64,000 bases of DNA, taken from Planococcus citri. Its lineage: Eukaryota > Arthropoda > Insecta > Hemiptera > Pseudococcidae. The DNA lies in contig NC_088681.1 of the NCBI RefSeq assembly GCF_950023065.1, positions 56,268,836 to 56,332,835 on the forward strand. The letters run 5' to 3'. The notes beneath the pieces are model-generated. The model was not told where the DNA came from. It did no database searches and saw nothing but the letters and a program-made list of their open reading frames with translations. The translations under genes and the position numbers were made by a program. This document shows, in pieces, positions 34,801-44,533 of this stretch (the first letter of the stretch is position 1; each line of letters opens with the position of its first letter).

Positions 34801-36446
34801 TTTTCAAAAAATTCCACCAACTTCGACAATGAATCAAAGCACCTAAATTTTGGCTGGAGGAGTATTTTTGTATGCTCATTAAATTCAGCTTTGTTTGCAC
34901 CCAAAATTATTCTATGTTTTGTATAGGTACGACGTTTTGCCAAGAAAACTGGGAGGAGGTGGAGGAGGAGGGAAATACATTGATAAAATTCATGTAAATG
35001 GACTTTCAAAACCACGAAAGAAATTTTTAAAGGTCTTCCCTGGTTAAATATGTATGTGAAACTTTAAAGTGTTTTTTTCAGAAATTTTGTTTTTTTGAGC
35101 GTTTGAAATTGGTGAGTTGGTTATGTTTTGTGAGTGTAGAACTGTAGAAGTTCGCACAGTTCGAAAATATCCAAATATACCTACTCATTCTTTTTTCGAT
35201 TTTAGCAACTTTCCCCTCCCCTCATTATTTTTTACTTCATGCTTTTTGAAAAGATATTTTCGTTTCATTCTGATTTTGAATTTTTTTTTTTTCATACACC
35301 TTCAGGTAAAGTTTTGAGGGCTCAATTTGGAAATTCGATAATGCCTCCTCTTTTTTTGCAGAGAATTGGCAACGTAACTGGTCACTTTTTTTGGTAAAAA
35401 TTGGGAAATCAAAAACTCTGATGGAGCAACAGAATGGTTCGTAATCATTGCATTTGATCCAGATGTTTGAAAATGGGACATGATAAAATACCAAAATGCC
35501 AGCTTTTCATCTCAACTTATCAAATTTTGAATTTTTTATGATAAAAGAAACCAACTCTGTATTTTTTGAAATCAGCCAAAAAAATCAGCAACTAAAATTC
35601 AGCATTTAAAATTTTTTCCAATAGTGTAGGTATTTTTAGATGCATTTATTCTTACAATTTTTCTGAGAGTTAGAGCTCCTTCCTATTCACTGCTCAATTT
35701 TAAATTTTCTGAATCTGAGGCATCAATTGAACAACCACCACAAAAATATTCTCCCAGTCTCCTCTCCCCCTCACCTCAGCTACATTGCTAATTACGTGAG
35801 ATAATGTATACTTAGACTTACCTATTTTATGATACGTACCTATCTACCTATCTATCTATCTATCTATCTATCTAGCTAGCTAGACTTGTCCAAGTGTTCT
35901 ATACCTAGGTACCTACTTATAACTTTATCATTTGAATTTTTCTTTTTCCTCACAGGCATAAGCTCCGAACTGGTATTATTCGACGCCCTGATGCGTTGGT
36001 GCGTCCAACAATGCAAACGTAGCCAATTGGAACTAACTAGTCAAAATTATCGTCGAGTTCTCGGCGACGAGCTCATCTTCAGCGTGCGCTACTTGCGTTT
36101 GAGCGAAACCGAATTCGCCTCCAGACCAATGACCAGTGGTCTTCTGCATGACGCCGACATCGCCATAATTTTAGGCTCGATACAAGGATATCGATCAAAC
36201 TACACATCATCAGTTTATCTCACCACCTCAGTGCTGGAGTCATTGGCCAGACCACGAAGCGAAGAAATCTCATCTCCTATGCCATTGAGCGATCGTAGTC
36301 GTAGAATAATTGCTCGAAATTTGAAACTCGAGGCTTCCAAGAAGAAAAAAGAGAAAAAGAAGCGGAACCGTATGGACGATGATGAAGTACCTGAGAGTAA
36401 ATGTCTCAATTATACCTTCAGTATATTATCAATCTTGTTCGATTAA
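19767..36446 (+). CDS. BTB-BACK domain protein (BTBD1/2/3/6-like), four visible exons
   Basis: Joined exons 19,767-19,877, 24,921-25,127, 30,211-30,647 and 35,956-36,446 give about 413 residues in one frame, with all junction phases matching (2, 2, 1) and GT..AG introns. Order: a short acidic N-terminal part, a BTB/POZ domain (MEFVVGPEWDQWRFPAHQAVM to YMYGQKVEF), a BACK-type helical region (ALATIYAANKYLCPELVKTC to LILGSIQGYR) and a Lys-rich tail (KKKKEKKKRNR). BTB-BACK proteins of this group usually dimerise and act as CUL3 ubiquitin-ligase adaptors; that role is inferred from family. Unlike BTBD1/2/3/6, no C-terminal PHR domain follows, and an insert rich in Pro/Asp/Glu (about 30 residues) lies inside the BACK region. 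The true start is uncertain: exon 1 opens mid-codon, so a further 5' exon may exist, or translation may start at the ATG at 19,828. Confidence 0.85.
19938..20169 (+). CDS. Doubtful alternative 3' exon or open frame after BTB exon 1
   Basis: After a CTATAG and an 11-base G run, a frame stays open for about 75 codons (SSKNEEVQGAESAESN .. LRREDTEALNLMSK, then TGA). If the AG before the G run served as acceptor, the phase would fit exon 1, giving a truncated isoform without a BTB domain. Against this, the intron would be only 60 bases and the G run is typical of the repeats here. No homology is recognised. Confidence 0.2.
20731..21087. repeat. Direct duplication of ~160-175 bases
   Basis: Two copies (about 20,737-20,905 and 20,932-21,087) share GTATTTTTTCTTCTGTCC, TGTTTTATGTAGGTG and AATAATCCACTGCGATGTA. 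Within intron 1 of the BTB gene; non-coding. Confidence 0.8.
21576..21693 (+). CDS. Possible orphan first exon encoding a membrane segment
   Basis: An ATG opens 39 codons (MKNYSIASLVMGLIISFVIA then ICLHYKLEELHTCCVGGTI) ending at a plausible donor, ATAG|GTATGG. The first 24 residues form one hydrophobic, signal-anchor-like helix. It lies in BTB intron 1 on the same strand but ends in phase 1, whereas the next BTB exon needs phase 2, so it does not join that gene. No partner exon was found. It may be a nested small gene or chance. Confidence 0.3.
21735..24580. repeat. GATC-rich degenerate simple repeat in BTB intron 1
   Basis: Words such as TCTGATCTGATC, TGATCAGATCTGATC and GATTTGATCAG recur at irregular spacing for almost 3 kb, broken by an A-rich stretch (about 22,745-23,270) and a foldback element. 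There are no conserved unit boundaries, so it looks like an expanded and mutated short repeat. Non-coding. Confidence 0.85.
23321..23534. mobile_element. Foldback MITE, 214 bp, near-perfect arms
   Basis: The outer arms TATATGTTAGGTACC and GGTACCTAACATATA are exact complements and the pairing continues for about 80 bases on each side, through GTACAATTCGGGGTTGG, CCAATTTTGTACCAT and CGAAGTGTCCGGA, leaving a loop of about 50 bases. It is inserted in the GATC repeat. Both strands show open frames only because the arms mirror each other. TA-type target duplication is possible but cannot be told from the terminal TATA. Confidence 0.85.
24921..25127 (+). CDS. BTB gene, exon carrying the BTB/POZ core
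   Basis: Bounded by AAATTTCCAG and TTTTGAG|GTAAGT. It encodes WDSLFENEASRDMEFVVG, FPAHQAVMCNNEVFRAM, LEGPLANDEKTIVIEDVDGR and AFNLLLR, covering the BTB strands and helices up to the split Arg codon. The PAH dipeptide region and the F..ML segment are standard BTB landmarks. Strong support from homology and splice sites. Confidence 0.93.
26160..26355 (+). mobile_element. Small MITE, copy 1 of an inverted pair
   Basis: Termini AGTACTCGAGTGGATGAAC and GTTCGTCCACTTGAACATT are imperfect inverted repeats. The interior carries a G-run, a CCAATTTGGTCGTGCC segment and CTTCAATTTTGAAGG. It is repeated in reverse orientation at 26,521-26,742. Non-coding. Confidence 0.65.
26521..26742 (-). mobile_element. 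Small MITE, copy 2 of an inverted pair
   Basis: Termini AGTATTCAAGTGGACGAAC and GTTTATTCTTTCAAATACT. The interior is the reverse complement of copy 1, including CTTCAGAATTGAAGG, GGCACGACAAATTTGG and a C-run. The copies are ~165 bases apart, so a transcript through the intron could form a ~200-bp hairpin. Confidence 0.65.
27115..27467. mobile_element. hAT-like MITE with CAGGGGTTCCCAAA termini
   Basis: CAGGGGTTCCCAAA at the left and TTTTGGGAACCCCTG at the right are inverted repeats of a type widespread in hAT elements. The adjacent octamers (TTGGGCTC and GAAAACTA) do not match, so target duplication is lost or the copy is rearranged. No coding capacity. Confidence 0.6.
28400..29010. repeat. 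Complex foldback with internal ~130-bp duplications
   Basis: GTGAAACTTTCGAAAGAAAATC at 28,469 pairs with its complement near 28,990, and ACACGAATATGACGTCAGA at 28,533 with TCTGACGTCATATTCGTGT at 28,921. Between the arms two further degenerate units start at about 28,620 and 28,755 (CGACACATGAAATAGTATG). Non-coding. Confidence 0.75.
30211..30647 (+). CDS. BTB gene, exon with BTB end and BACK start
   Basis: Bounded by TTTTTCCACAG and CTAC|GTAAGT. It encodes YMYGQKVEFRTYDQALATIY, NKYLCPELVKTCVIYLDKE and IFIYRQLRLFS, then an unusual acidic/proline-rich insert (PSAPPEEDEKGNPIQPVGGQ) and the helical segment NCLHYMDTNAEDLLTTDALE to YDIVTRDTL. The last base C joins GC of the next exon to give Arg. 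The insert has no counterpart I know in BTBD1/2/3/6. Confidence 0.92.
30648..35955. other. BTB intron 3 (~5.3 kb)
   Basis: AT-rich intron. A degenerate direct repeat of about 360 bases is visible at roughly 32,790-33,560 (GAGAGCTTT.GATTGAAAAAAA at 33,138 and 33,476). CTGGAGGATCC-type words at 34,325-34,615 link it to the dispersed repeat family seen at 1.6-3.9 kb. A tetranucleotide tract (TATC)n lies at about 35,842-35,880. No nested gene was recognised. Confidence 0.6.
35842..35884. repeat. (CTAT)n microsatellite
   Basis: About eight CTAT/CTAC units followed by CTAGCTAGCTAG, just 5' of the last BTB exon. Confidence 0.95.
35956..36446 (+). CDS. BTB gene, last exon: BACK domain end and basic tail
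   Basis: Bounded on the left by TTTTTCCTCACAG. It encodes ISSELVLFDALMRWCVQQCK, the BACK helices (RRVLGDELIFSVRYLRLSET), SIQGYRSNYTSS and a tail with KKKKEKKKRNR and an acidic MDDDEVPES, ending at TAA after SILSILFD. The tail after PES could instead be intronic, since GAGA|GTAAAT at about 36,396 resembles a donor; I found no downstream exon to confirm that. No PHR domain follows in any case in this window. Confidence 0.85.
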
Positions 36447-38550
36447 TTATCCTTCGAGAAGGATTGATTCGAGCATAGGTTCGTAATATACCTACTTATA
36501 AATGTGTTAGTATACCTACATTTACAAAATACCAAAATATGGTAATTGAAATGTTTGTTTGTTTTTTTATTTTTTTTTTCGTTTTTTTGCGTGCCATCTT
36601 ACCTGTATTACCTTTTTGATGTGATAAATGTTTTATATTTTTTCCCCCTTTCCCCTATACTACGTTGTCCTCCCTTTTTTAGCTTTAAGACATATGATGT
36701 ACGTGTTGTTTTTTTTTCTCAACCAGTCCTGTGCCTAGACCCTTCTCTGGACCCTCGTCTATTGTAATGCCTTTATTATGATACCTCTATATTTGCGCAT
36801 GAGCTGTGGATCTCATATTTTTTTCTTTCTATTTTTGCCCTCACCCCCTAAATATGAAATCATCCGTACAAGTGCAGGTTTTAAACCAAAAATCCCTGGA
36901 AAAATTCATCGTTTTGACGTTTCTTCGTGAAATGCTCCATTTTTTTTTTTTTAGTTTCTTATTACATGGCCCCTTCCTCCTTCCCATTAGATACCACTTT
37001 TTGCTATTTTTATTAAATTATTGCCTTCATATAGAGTACAACAAATTTGGCAGGCTTCAGTTGAATAATATTTAATCTGGTATTGTAATTGGCTGTGTTT
37101 AACGAAACAATAGTTTTTTTTTCAATTCAAATGTAATAGTGATGTGATGATCAATTTTATTGATTTAAATATTGAATTTTCAACCTTGTTTGCAATTGTT
37201 TAGCAATTTTTTCATCTTCTCTGATTAGAAACAAAAATTAATTCTTCAAAACCAGTGAAAAATTGAGCCAAAAGTTAGTAAAATTTTTGGGGAAAAAATC
37301 AAGTACTTATTCCAGTTGAATGCATCAGATTCAATTTTTTTTTTTTAATCTCAAAGTGCCTGAAATTTTCAAAAAATGAACAAAAAATATTTTGAAGCAG
37401 CTTCCATCTTATTTTTTTTTTATAATTTTAAATTCCACGTTTACATCACTTTTGCATTTCTTTCTGAAGCCCTTGATTGCCAAAGTATACCATGAAAAAA
37501 ATTGCATAAAATTGATCAGTTGTTTTACTCGAACTGGTTCTACTGAAGTACATAAATGATCATGTTACAGAAAACCTCGCAACATAAAAATCTAGATTGT
37601 ATTATAATCACAAAATTAATTACTCTGTTAGTTAATCAGTCACCATGAATATTATTTTGTTGTGTTTGAGTTCATCATTTTATGTACCTACCATTTTTGT
37701 AACGTAAACAAATCAGAATTCAGAACTTTGAGTGTTTAACATACTTAATAACTTTATTAATATTTTACCCTTAGAATTGATCATGTTTTACCTACTTATT
37801 GGACTTATTATTGGAATAATGTGAAAAAATTTAGAAGCCCTCGATCAAATTTACCCATTGATTTATTTGTATTATTTACCTACCTACCTACCTACCTACC
37901 TAATTTTGTGAATTTTCCTCATTTCCATAAGTTCTGAGTTCTGATCTGAAGTTCTATAAGAACTTCTTTCACTGAATTTTATTAAATGTGTTTGAATGTT
38001 CGTCTAGTTTTAAGGGCCGTATTTTTATTGTTGTTGTTAAAGCGATTGAATACCAATGTGAAATTCCGATTGAGATGTTTTTCAAAACTTTGTTGATGGA
38101 ATACAATTGAAATATGGTTCACCATACGTATATTTTAAGGTTATTAGTGTGAGTGTGTTTTTTTTTATTATTATTATTCATTCGATGTAAGTTCAAATGG
38201 ACTGATTATTTACTCAAGAATTGAGAATTTTTGGAGAGATTATAATATGATTGTATTGACCACACTGTACTTATTCGTAGTTTATGGAAGAAATTGAGGA
38301 ATTTTTGTATAATTTTTAATATTTTTTCGATAAATTTTCGAAAAGTAATTGGTAAAGGTGTATATGGAAATACCTATTCAAACGATGATTTTATTGATTT
38401 TTGATTTTCGTTTGAAAATTGTGGCAGTTTTGAAGATTATAATGATCGGTTCATGTTTCGAATATCGTTATGTTAGATTATTGAAATTATTTTTTTGTTC
38501 CTTTATTTTTAGTATTTTGCTTGGATGAACGCTTGTAAATGAATAATAAA
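36447..38550 (+). other. Probable long 3' untranslated region of the BTB gene
   Basis: No frame continues after the stop. The sequence is less repetitive than the introns, rich in T tracts and ATTTA-like words, and holds a (CTAC)n tract at 37,877-37,902. The first clean AATAAA on this strand is at 38,545. Confidence 0.5.
38545..38550 (+). terminator. Candidate polyadenylation signal AATAAA (BTB gene)
   Basis: AATAAA followed within 30 bases by a T/G-rich stretch (GTTTGATTTCTATTTTGTAG). It would imply a ~2.1-kb 3'UTR. Confidence 0.45.
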
Positions 38551-38639
38551 GAACTTCAAGTTCGCAAAGTTTGATTTCTATTTTGTAGATGTTTTTTTCA
38601 GGATATTTTTATGGAGTATTATGGGCCTATGATCTTCAT

Positions 38640-39640
38640 AAAATGTGACAATACTCTGGAAATAGTGTATGGTCTTCTTGAAATATGACTTTAATAATCT
38701 CAAAATTATGATCAGTGACCTCAAATTTGTGAGAAGTCTCCTCAAGGTGTGAGAATAATTTCTTTTTTGTGATCACTCATCAGCAATCTCAAATCGGCAT
38801 AAGGTTTATATTGGCCTTAGAACCAACGACCAAAAATTACAAAATAGTGCAAGGTCTCCTTAAGATATAATAACAGGCTCAGTATCTCATGATCAGCAAC
38901 CTCAAATCGTGCTGGTCTCCTCAAGATAATTTATGATAATTGGCTAAAAATCATGATCAGCAACCTCAAATTGGTATAAGGTCTCTTTAGAGGGTCATTC
39001 CATGTCAATTCGACCAAAGTTTTTGAGTCATGTCTTTCAATTTCGCTCAAGTTTTTTTTTACAATATCTACCCACCCAGTAGATAAGAAACCCGCAATCA
39101 GTTTGGTCCCAGCCCCCTCAGGGGGTGGGTGGGGGGCTTCAATTATTTTCACATCGTCTCGAGGTGCCTACTCAACTTCAGTATCACATTCCTCCAAAGC
39201 TATGATAATTTGATCAAAACTGATTTCACAGTTTGAAAGGGTATTAAATTTTGAACTTTTTAAGCATTTTTAAATTTTCAAAATTTCAAAGTTGAACTTT
39301 CAATTTGAAAGTTCAACTTTGAAATTTTGAAAATTTCAAAATGCTTAAAAAGTTTGACATGGAATGACCCTTTAAGATGTGCTAATAATCTCAAAATCGA
39401 GATCAGCGACCTCAAATTAGCATACGCTCTCCTCAAGAATTCAAGATAATTATGATAATGGACTCAGAATCACGATCAGTGACTTCACACTTGTAAAAGG
39501 CTCCCTCAAGATGTGATAATGACTTCATACTTGTGATCAGCTCGGCCTCAGGTAAGTATCCTTAAAATTAAATAATAAGCTCAGAAACGTGAAAAACTGA
39601 TCAACGACCTCAATAACCTCAAAATCGTAATCTACGACGC
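38640..39640. repeat. Degenerate ~55-65-bp tandem repeat
   Basis: Units containing ATGATCAGCAACCTCAAAT or a variant, followed by GGTCTCCTCAAGAT and a TGATAATGGCTCA-like end, recur about a dozen times. The array is split by an insertion at 38,991-39,371. Confidence 0.85.
38991..39371. mobile_element. 381-bp MITE with TTAA-like target inside the tandem array
   Basis: Terminal inverted repeats AGGGTCATTCCATGTCAA and TTGACATGGAATGACCCT (one mismatch zone at the inner edge). Flanks are TTAG on the left and TTAA on the right; neighbouring repeat units read CTCCTTAAGAT, so the empty site was TTAA or similar. That suggests piggyBac-type insertion, though the termini are not classical CCC. The right third is itself a palindrome: TTTCAAAGTTGAACTTTC (about 39,284) against its complement (about 39,307). 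Confidence 0.7.
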
Positions 39641-39674
39641 GACGTCATGGATGAAGCATTTTACAAAAAACATG

Positions 39675-40625
39675 AACTTTCAGGGGTAAAAGTGCAATGT
39701 CGAATAAAATGAACGAGCTTATCGTGACCAGCGATGCTCAATTAGTAATAATCGACCCTTCGTACACCCTATTAGCTTTTCGTTGAGGTAAAAAAACTCA
39801 ATTTTCAAAAGTTCAGAATTGCCCCTTCAAATTTGGGGTATGCAACCCGATCGACACACCAAAGTAGAACTTTCGAATCAATTTTTCAAGCATTAGAGAG
39901 CTTTTTAGACTGTACGAACTTCACGAATGAGGGGGTTTTTGCAGACGGAGAATCCGTTTCCGGTGTTGGTGCTGCCAAAAAGCTCAAAGTTCTCTCAAAA
40001 ACGAAGCTTTTTTTTGAAAATGTTGAACTTTCAGGTAGAAAAAAGCTCGATCGACTAAAATAAATGAGCTTGACGTGATCAGCGATGCTTAATTAGCGAT
40101 AATCGACTATTCGTAGCATTTCGTACAGGCTATTTGGCTTTCATTCGGCCAAAAAAGCTCAATTTTGAAAAAAATGGTGCAGCGCTGCAGGCGGCAGAAA
40201 ATGGAACTTCTTTTGTTATCGTCAAAAAGTAGTTGTAAATACACCTTTCTATATCCCAAAATCCGGATTACAAAAGAACTTCTCATTTTCACCGCCTGCA
40301 GCGCTGCATCATAAAATTTGAACTTTTGAATCAATTTTGCGAGCTTTATAGAGCTTTTTAGACTGTACGAACTGTACGAATGGGGGGGGGGGGGTTTCGC
40401 AGACGGAGAATCCGTTTCTGATGTTGGTTGTGCCAAAAAGCTCAAAGTTCTCCGGAAAATGAAGCTTTTTTTCTGGAAAGTTGAACTTTCAGTTTCAAAA
40501 AAGCTCGATCTCTTAAAACAAACGAGCTTGACGTGATTAGCGATGCTTAATTAGTGATAATCGATTCCTCGTGCGCTTCATTAGCTTTTCATTGTGACAA
40601 AAAGCTCAATTTTCAAAAGTTCACG
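39675..40625. repeat. ~440-bp tandem repeat, two to three units, with internal hairpin
   Basis: TTGAACTTTCAGG followed by GAGCTT..CGTGA.CAGCGATGCT and AATCGA occurs near 39,675, 40,022 and 40,482; GAGCTTTTTAGACTGTACGAAC and CAGACGGAGAATCCGTTTC occur near 39,898 and 40,352. Between them lies a hairpin (40,171-40,308) whose arms contain GCAGCGCTGCAGGCGG and CCGCCTGCAGCGCTGC. Non-coding. Confidence 0.8.
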
Positions 40626-41452
40626 TTTTTTGATATCACATTTATACATTTTATCTAATACTTGTCGGTGTTAGATGATTTTCTTATCATCTCGTCGTAT
40701 GAAAAAACACATCGAACAAAGCTTTAAAACGGTATTTCACATTTTTTATTGTTCAAACTTAAAAAGCTCTACAAAATAGTAACAAAAATCACAAAAATAA
40801 AAACACAAATATGGTAGTACATCCGCACACAGAACACTTTCAATTCAACGAAGATGATTAAAAAAAAGGCGACGAGGCCGAGCTAATTTTCCAAACTCTT
40901 TTCCAAAATCATCGGACTAATTATTATTTTTTTAATCCTTAAAGTCGACTATGAAAAAGTAATTCTTAAATTCTCTCAACCTCATCATGTACCTTTTGAC
41001 ATTAAAATGAGCAAATTCGCACCTTTCTAATCTGAAAACCGAAAAAAAAAACATTTTTAACTAATACTTTTTGTTTAGTTGGAAAACGTATGCGAATCTT
41101 GAGACGTAAACCACTTTCATTCTACCTCGAAACGACATAAATACAGCAGAAGGACCCACTTTGGCAGCAAATTTACTCTTTCATTAACTTAAACTCATAT
41201 CATGACACGTACTCGAACTCCTTACGAATGAACAACATCAAAATGCAACGTTTCATATACCGATTCTTCTACGTACTTCAACGACGACTGTTAAACATCA
41301 TCATCGAAACCTCAACTTTCCACTACTTTTGACATCTCGAATCATCCCAAAATCCCGACCTTCAAGGTCACCACATTCCTAAGCGAGAAGCACAACTAAA
41401 TAAGAGACTCGTTTATGTATTTATATGTAGAGAAAAAAGGTAATAAAACGAA

Positions 41453-41458
41453 TTTATT
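41453..41458 (-). terminator. Polyadenylation signal of the REXO5-like gene
   Basis: AATAAA on the minus strand, 82 bases beyond the stop codon at 41,540; a normal distance. Confidence 0.7.
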
Positions 41459-41539
41459 CAACACGAAAAACAAAAGGAAAAAAAGAGGGGGGATAGAGGA
41501 GGGAAAAAAATACAAAAGGAGAGAGGAAAAATGACCACC

Positions 41540-44533
41540 TTAACTTTCTAATTTTGGTTTTCGAGCTTGTAAAAATGGTTTTTTCATTTCGACGAAGCAC
41601 ACCGCGTTTGATGGATTAGATCGCGATCCGGTAAATAATACAATACTGACGCTGTTATCTTTACACTTGAGCCATAACTTTTTACACCAGCGGTCTAAGC
41701 GAGGTAAATCTTGGCCGATGTTATCGTGGTCGAAAGTCAAGTGGGCGATGGTGAGCTTGGATTCTTCGACCGATTTGTACGCTTGACGCATGATCCATCG
41801 GTTACCGTCGACTACGTTCAGTAGGTGGCAATTTTCGTCGTTCGATGTGACGTATTTGCGGTATCGTTCGATGTTCGACGGTGTGCTTATTATAATACCT
41901 GAGAACAAAATTGAAAATTTAAATTTAAAACGAGAAAATAGCACGAATTCGAGTTGGAAGCTCAGTGAGGGCGAAGTTTCACAGTATTTGTGACCTATAA
42001 ATGGTAAAATGTTGAAACAAAATTCGACAGAAGAATTCCTTTGGGTTAAATTTATGATTATTCATGGATCAGGAATATCTCAAGGCACCTTAAGGTGTCC
42101 TCAGTCATCGAAGTTTGTTTCAACACCATTTTCAAAAACTGCAGCTCAAATTTCTGCAAAAAAAATTAACGCTGACTCGTACTTCTTTTGTTCTCCTTCG
42201 ATAAACTATTGAATATACTAGTAGCTAAGGAACACGTATTCTCTTCTTCTTTTTTGGAAATCGAATTAATATCTTTATCGGTTAAATGCTGCCTGCCGAC
42301 CATAACTGCATCTCCGAAGCATACATCTGAAAATGAGAAAAGAATTCGATAAAAAGACATTGAAATTAATTGGACGTGACGTGATAAGGAACCAAGAGGT
42401 TGTATTCTCACTTTGAGATAATTTTAACTGAACAAGTTTCAAAGACGAAATACTATCTTCGGCCGAATCGTGACCTTTGTTGCCTCGTTGAATTTGCAAC
42501 TTGAGAAATTCCCAGGCCAGTGTTTGCAGCTTCGGTTTTCGCCAGCGTTCTCCGGATATGTTGTAAATTACACTGGTATCGATCACATAAGGGTGCATAA
42601 TCTGTAATCGAAGAATAAAAATATGAATATCACGTAGGATCATTTCAAAAGAAACAAAATCTATTTCAAACATACCTTCAAGGCGTGTAAATCGATATTC
42701 AAGGAATGTCCGACCAAAATAGCATCTGCTGGTAACAAGTTGATGATATCGTTCTGGACATCTTCCAACCTCTTATCGACATTTCTCAGCATTTCTTCGG
42801 TAATTCCGGAAAATTTCGTCAGATGATCGGTGATTTTATTATAAGGTTTCACTAGAGATTCGTAAACGACCTAGAAATAGAAAAAAAAAAAAACACATCG
42901 ATAAAGCAACTAGAAAACTTGAATCAGGATCTGGTGATAATTCCGGCGACTCGATGCTTACTTCAGATTTCTCATTAACAATGGTTACTCTGGCGAGTTC
43001 GTTTTCCTTGGCAGTGGTTTGACACATCTCGCAATCGATACCGAACAATGGCGAAGTATCCGATACCTCTTGGTAGACGTCTTTAGTTAATTTATATCTG
43101 GCATACCTTCGAGAAAAAATTACAAATTAGCACATTATCATATTTTGAGAAACTAGATTGAAAATACCGTACTTACTTTTCACTTAGTTCTCCTTTGATA
43201 GGCACTGGATAACTTTCAACGACCATTTGCCATAGAGAAAGTAATAAATATGTTCTAGGAAACTTATCCGGTACGCTAGCGTTACCAACTACAGGCGGAC
43301 TCTTTACTGGAAATGCTGGTTTAAATAAACGGAATACGTTCTCTTCTTTAGCTAATATTTCTTCTTCGGTGCCGAATTCTAAGCAACGAGATATAATTTT
43401 ATGAAAATTAACGATAATCGTAGAAGTTGATTGATTCGAGGAAGGAAATACTTACTGTGAAGGAGACTAGCTCGATCATTATCGGAAATACAGACCGCTG
43501 ATAGGTCGGAGATAACGTCACCGTCGTAAGTATACGAACTAATTACTTCAACTTTGACAGAGAAATGTTTATTGAGGAATTTAAACGAGCTCTCGTTTTC
43601 TAAATAATCATCTATACTGAGTCCTTCGGCTACGATCAGGTTGACGTTTTCGATTTTGTTGAATTTCTCGATAAGACACCATCTGAAACGTGAGGAGATT
43701 ATGAAAACGTCGAAAAGAGCAAACAGATTTAAAATTGAGAGTATTACTCATTTCGTACGAACAAACTTACCTCGGAGACGAATTATATGGCTTGAGATAC
43801 GGTCCAAATAGAAAATAAGCGAGCATATGTTGGACGTCTTTCATAAACAAAGGTATTTTATTCTCCGATGCTAAATCAATAGTAGCTTTCATACCGTCAT
43901 CTCGAACACGGATTCTAGGCATTCTCTGCGAAACAGAAATTCAATCATTAGTAAAGCATTTCTTTCGCACAGATCACCGAACACTTCGAAACTCAACCTA
44001 CCGTTAGATACATCTTTCTCAGCCGTAGATCACTTTTGAGTGCTGCGTATTCCATCTCTGCGAGCGAACGAGCTGGTACGGTTTGTATACTGGACGCATT
44101 CGATACTTCAACATTGCCATCTTGATCTTGGGTCTCGTTCACTGGTTTATGTCTTTTCGAAATAGGTTCTTCGGTGGCCTTCTGTTTGTCATTCGCATCG
44201 ATCTTGACTTGATCATCTCTGGTATTAGATTCATCATCCGAATCACTGCTCGAATTCTCCGACTCTGCCTCCATTATCGGCGCTGCATTTGGTTTATTCT
44301 ACGGAAAATCAACGTCCACATTAGTACATCTCGTTGGCCACATACCAAGCACCGTAACAACAACACAATCATCACGACACATTCTCAAATCGTAGACGAA
44401 CACTAGAAACAAAAACGAAACTAACCTGCCTATCTTGATCATTCAGTTTAGCTATATTTGCTAACGCTGTAAGTTTTCGCTTTCTACTTTCAAGCCTCTT
44501 TAATTTCTTGTCGGATAATTTAGATAAGCTCAT
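41540..44533 (-). CDS. Rexo5: RNA exonuclease 5 (REXO5/NEF-sp family), complete, ten exons
   Basis: Exons (minus strand, 5' to 3'): 44,533-44,426; 44,298-44,002; 43,925-43,771; 43,682-43,456; 43,378-43,177; 43,106-42,962; 42,870-42,676; 42,601-42,412; 42,326-42,183; 41,898-41,540. All introns are GT..AG, all phases match, and the sum is 2,022 bases (673 residues). The DEDDh exonuclease core is intact: Exo I FGIDCEMC with Asp354 and Glu356, Exo II VGHSLNIDLHALK with Asp438, Exo III GHDSAEDSISSLKLVQ with His487 and Asp492. The N-terminus is basic (KKLKRLESRKRK), then acidic-serine rich (SENSSSDSDDES), consistent with nuclear or nucleolar location. The last ~115 residues fit an RRM-like C-terminal part as in vertebrate REXO5, but this is less certain. 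Known family role: 3' end trimming of snoRNA and rRNA. The start ATG sits directly before the basic segment. Introns are short (58-284 bases). Confidence 0.95.

Noticed and set aside
24580..40660. CRISPR-like regular repeat arrays
   Set aside because: The repeats are contiguous and degenerate without unique spacers, and the genome is eukaryotic.
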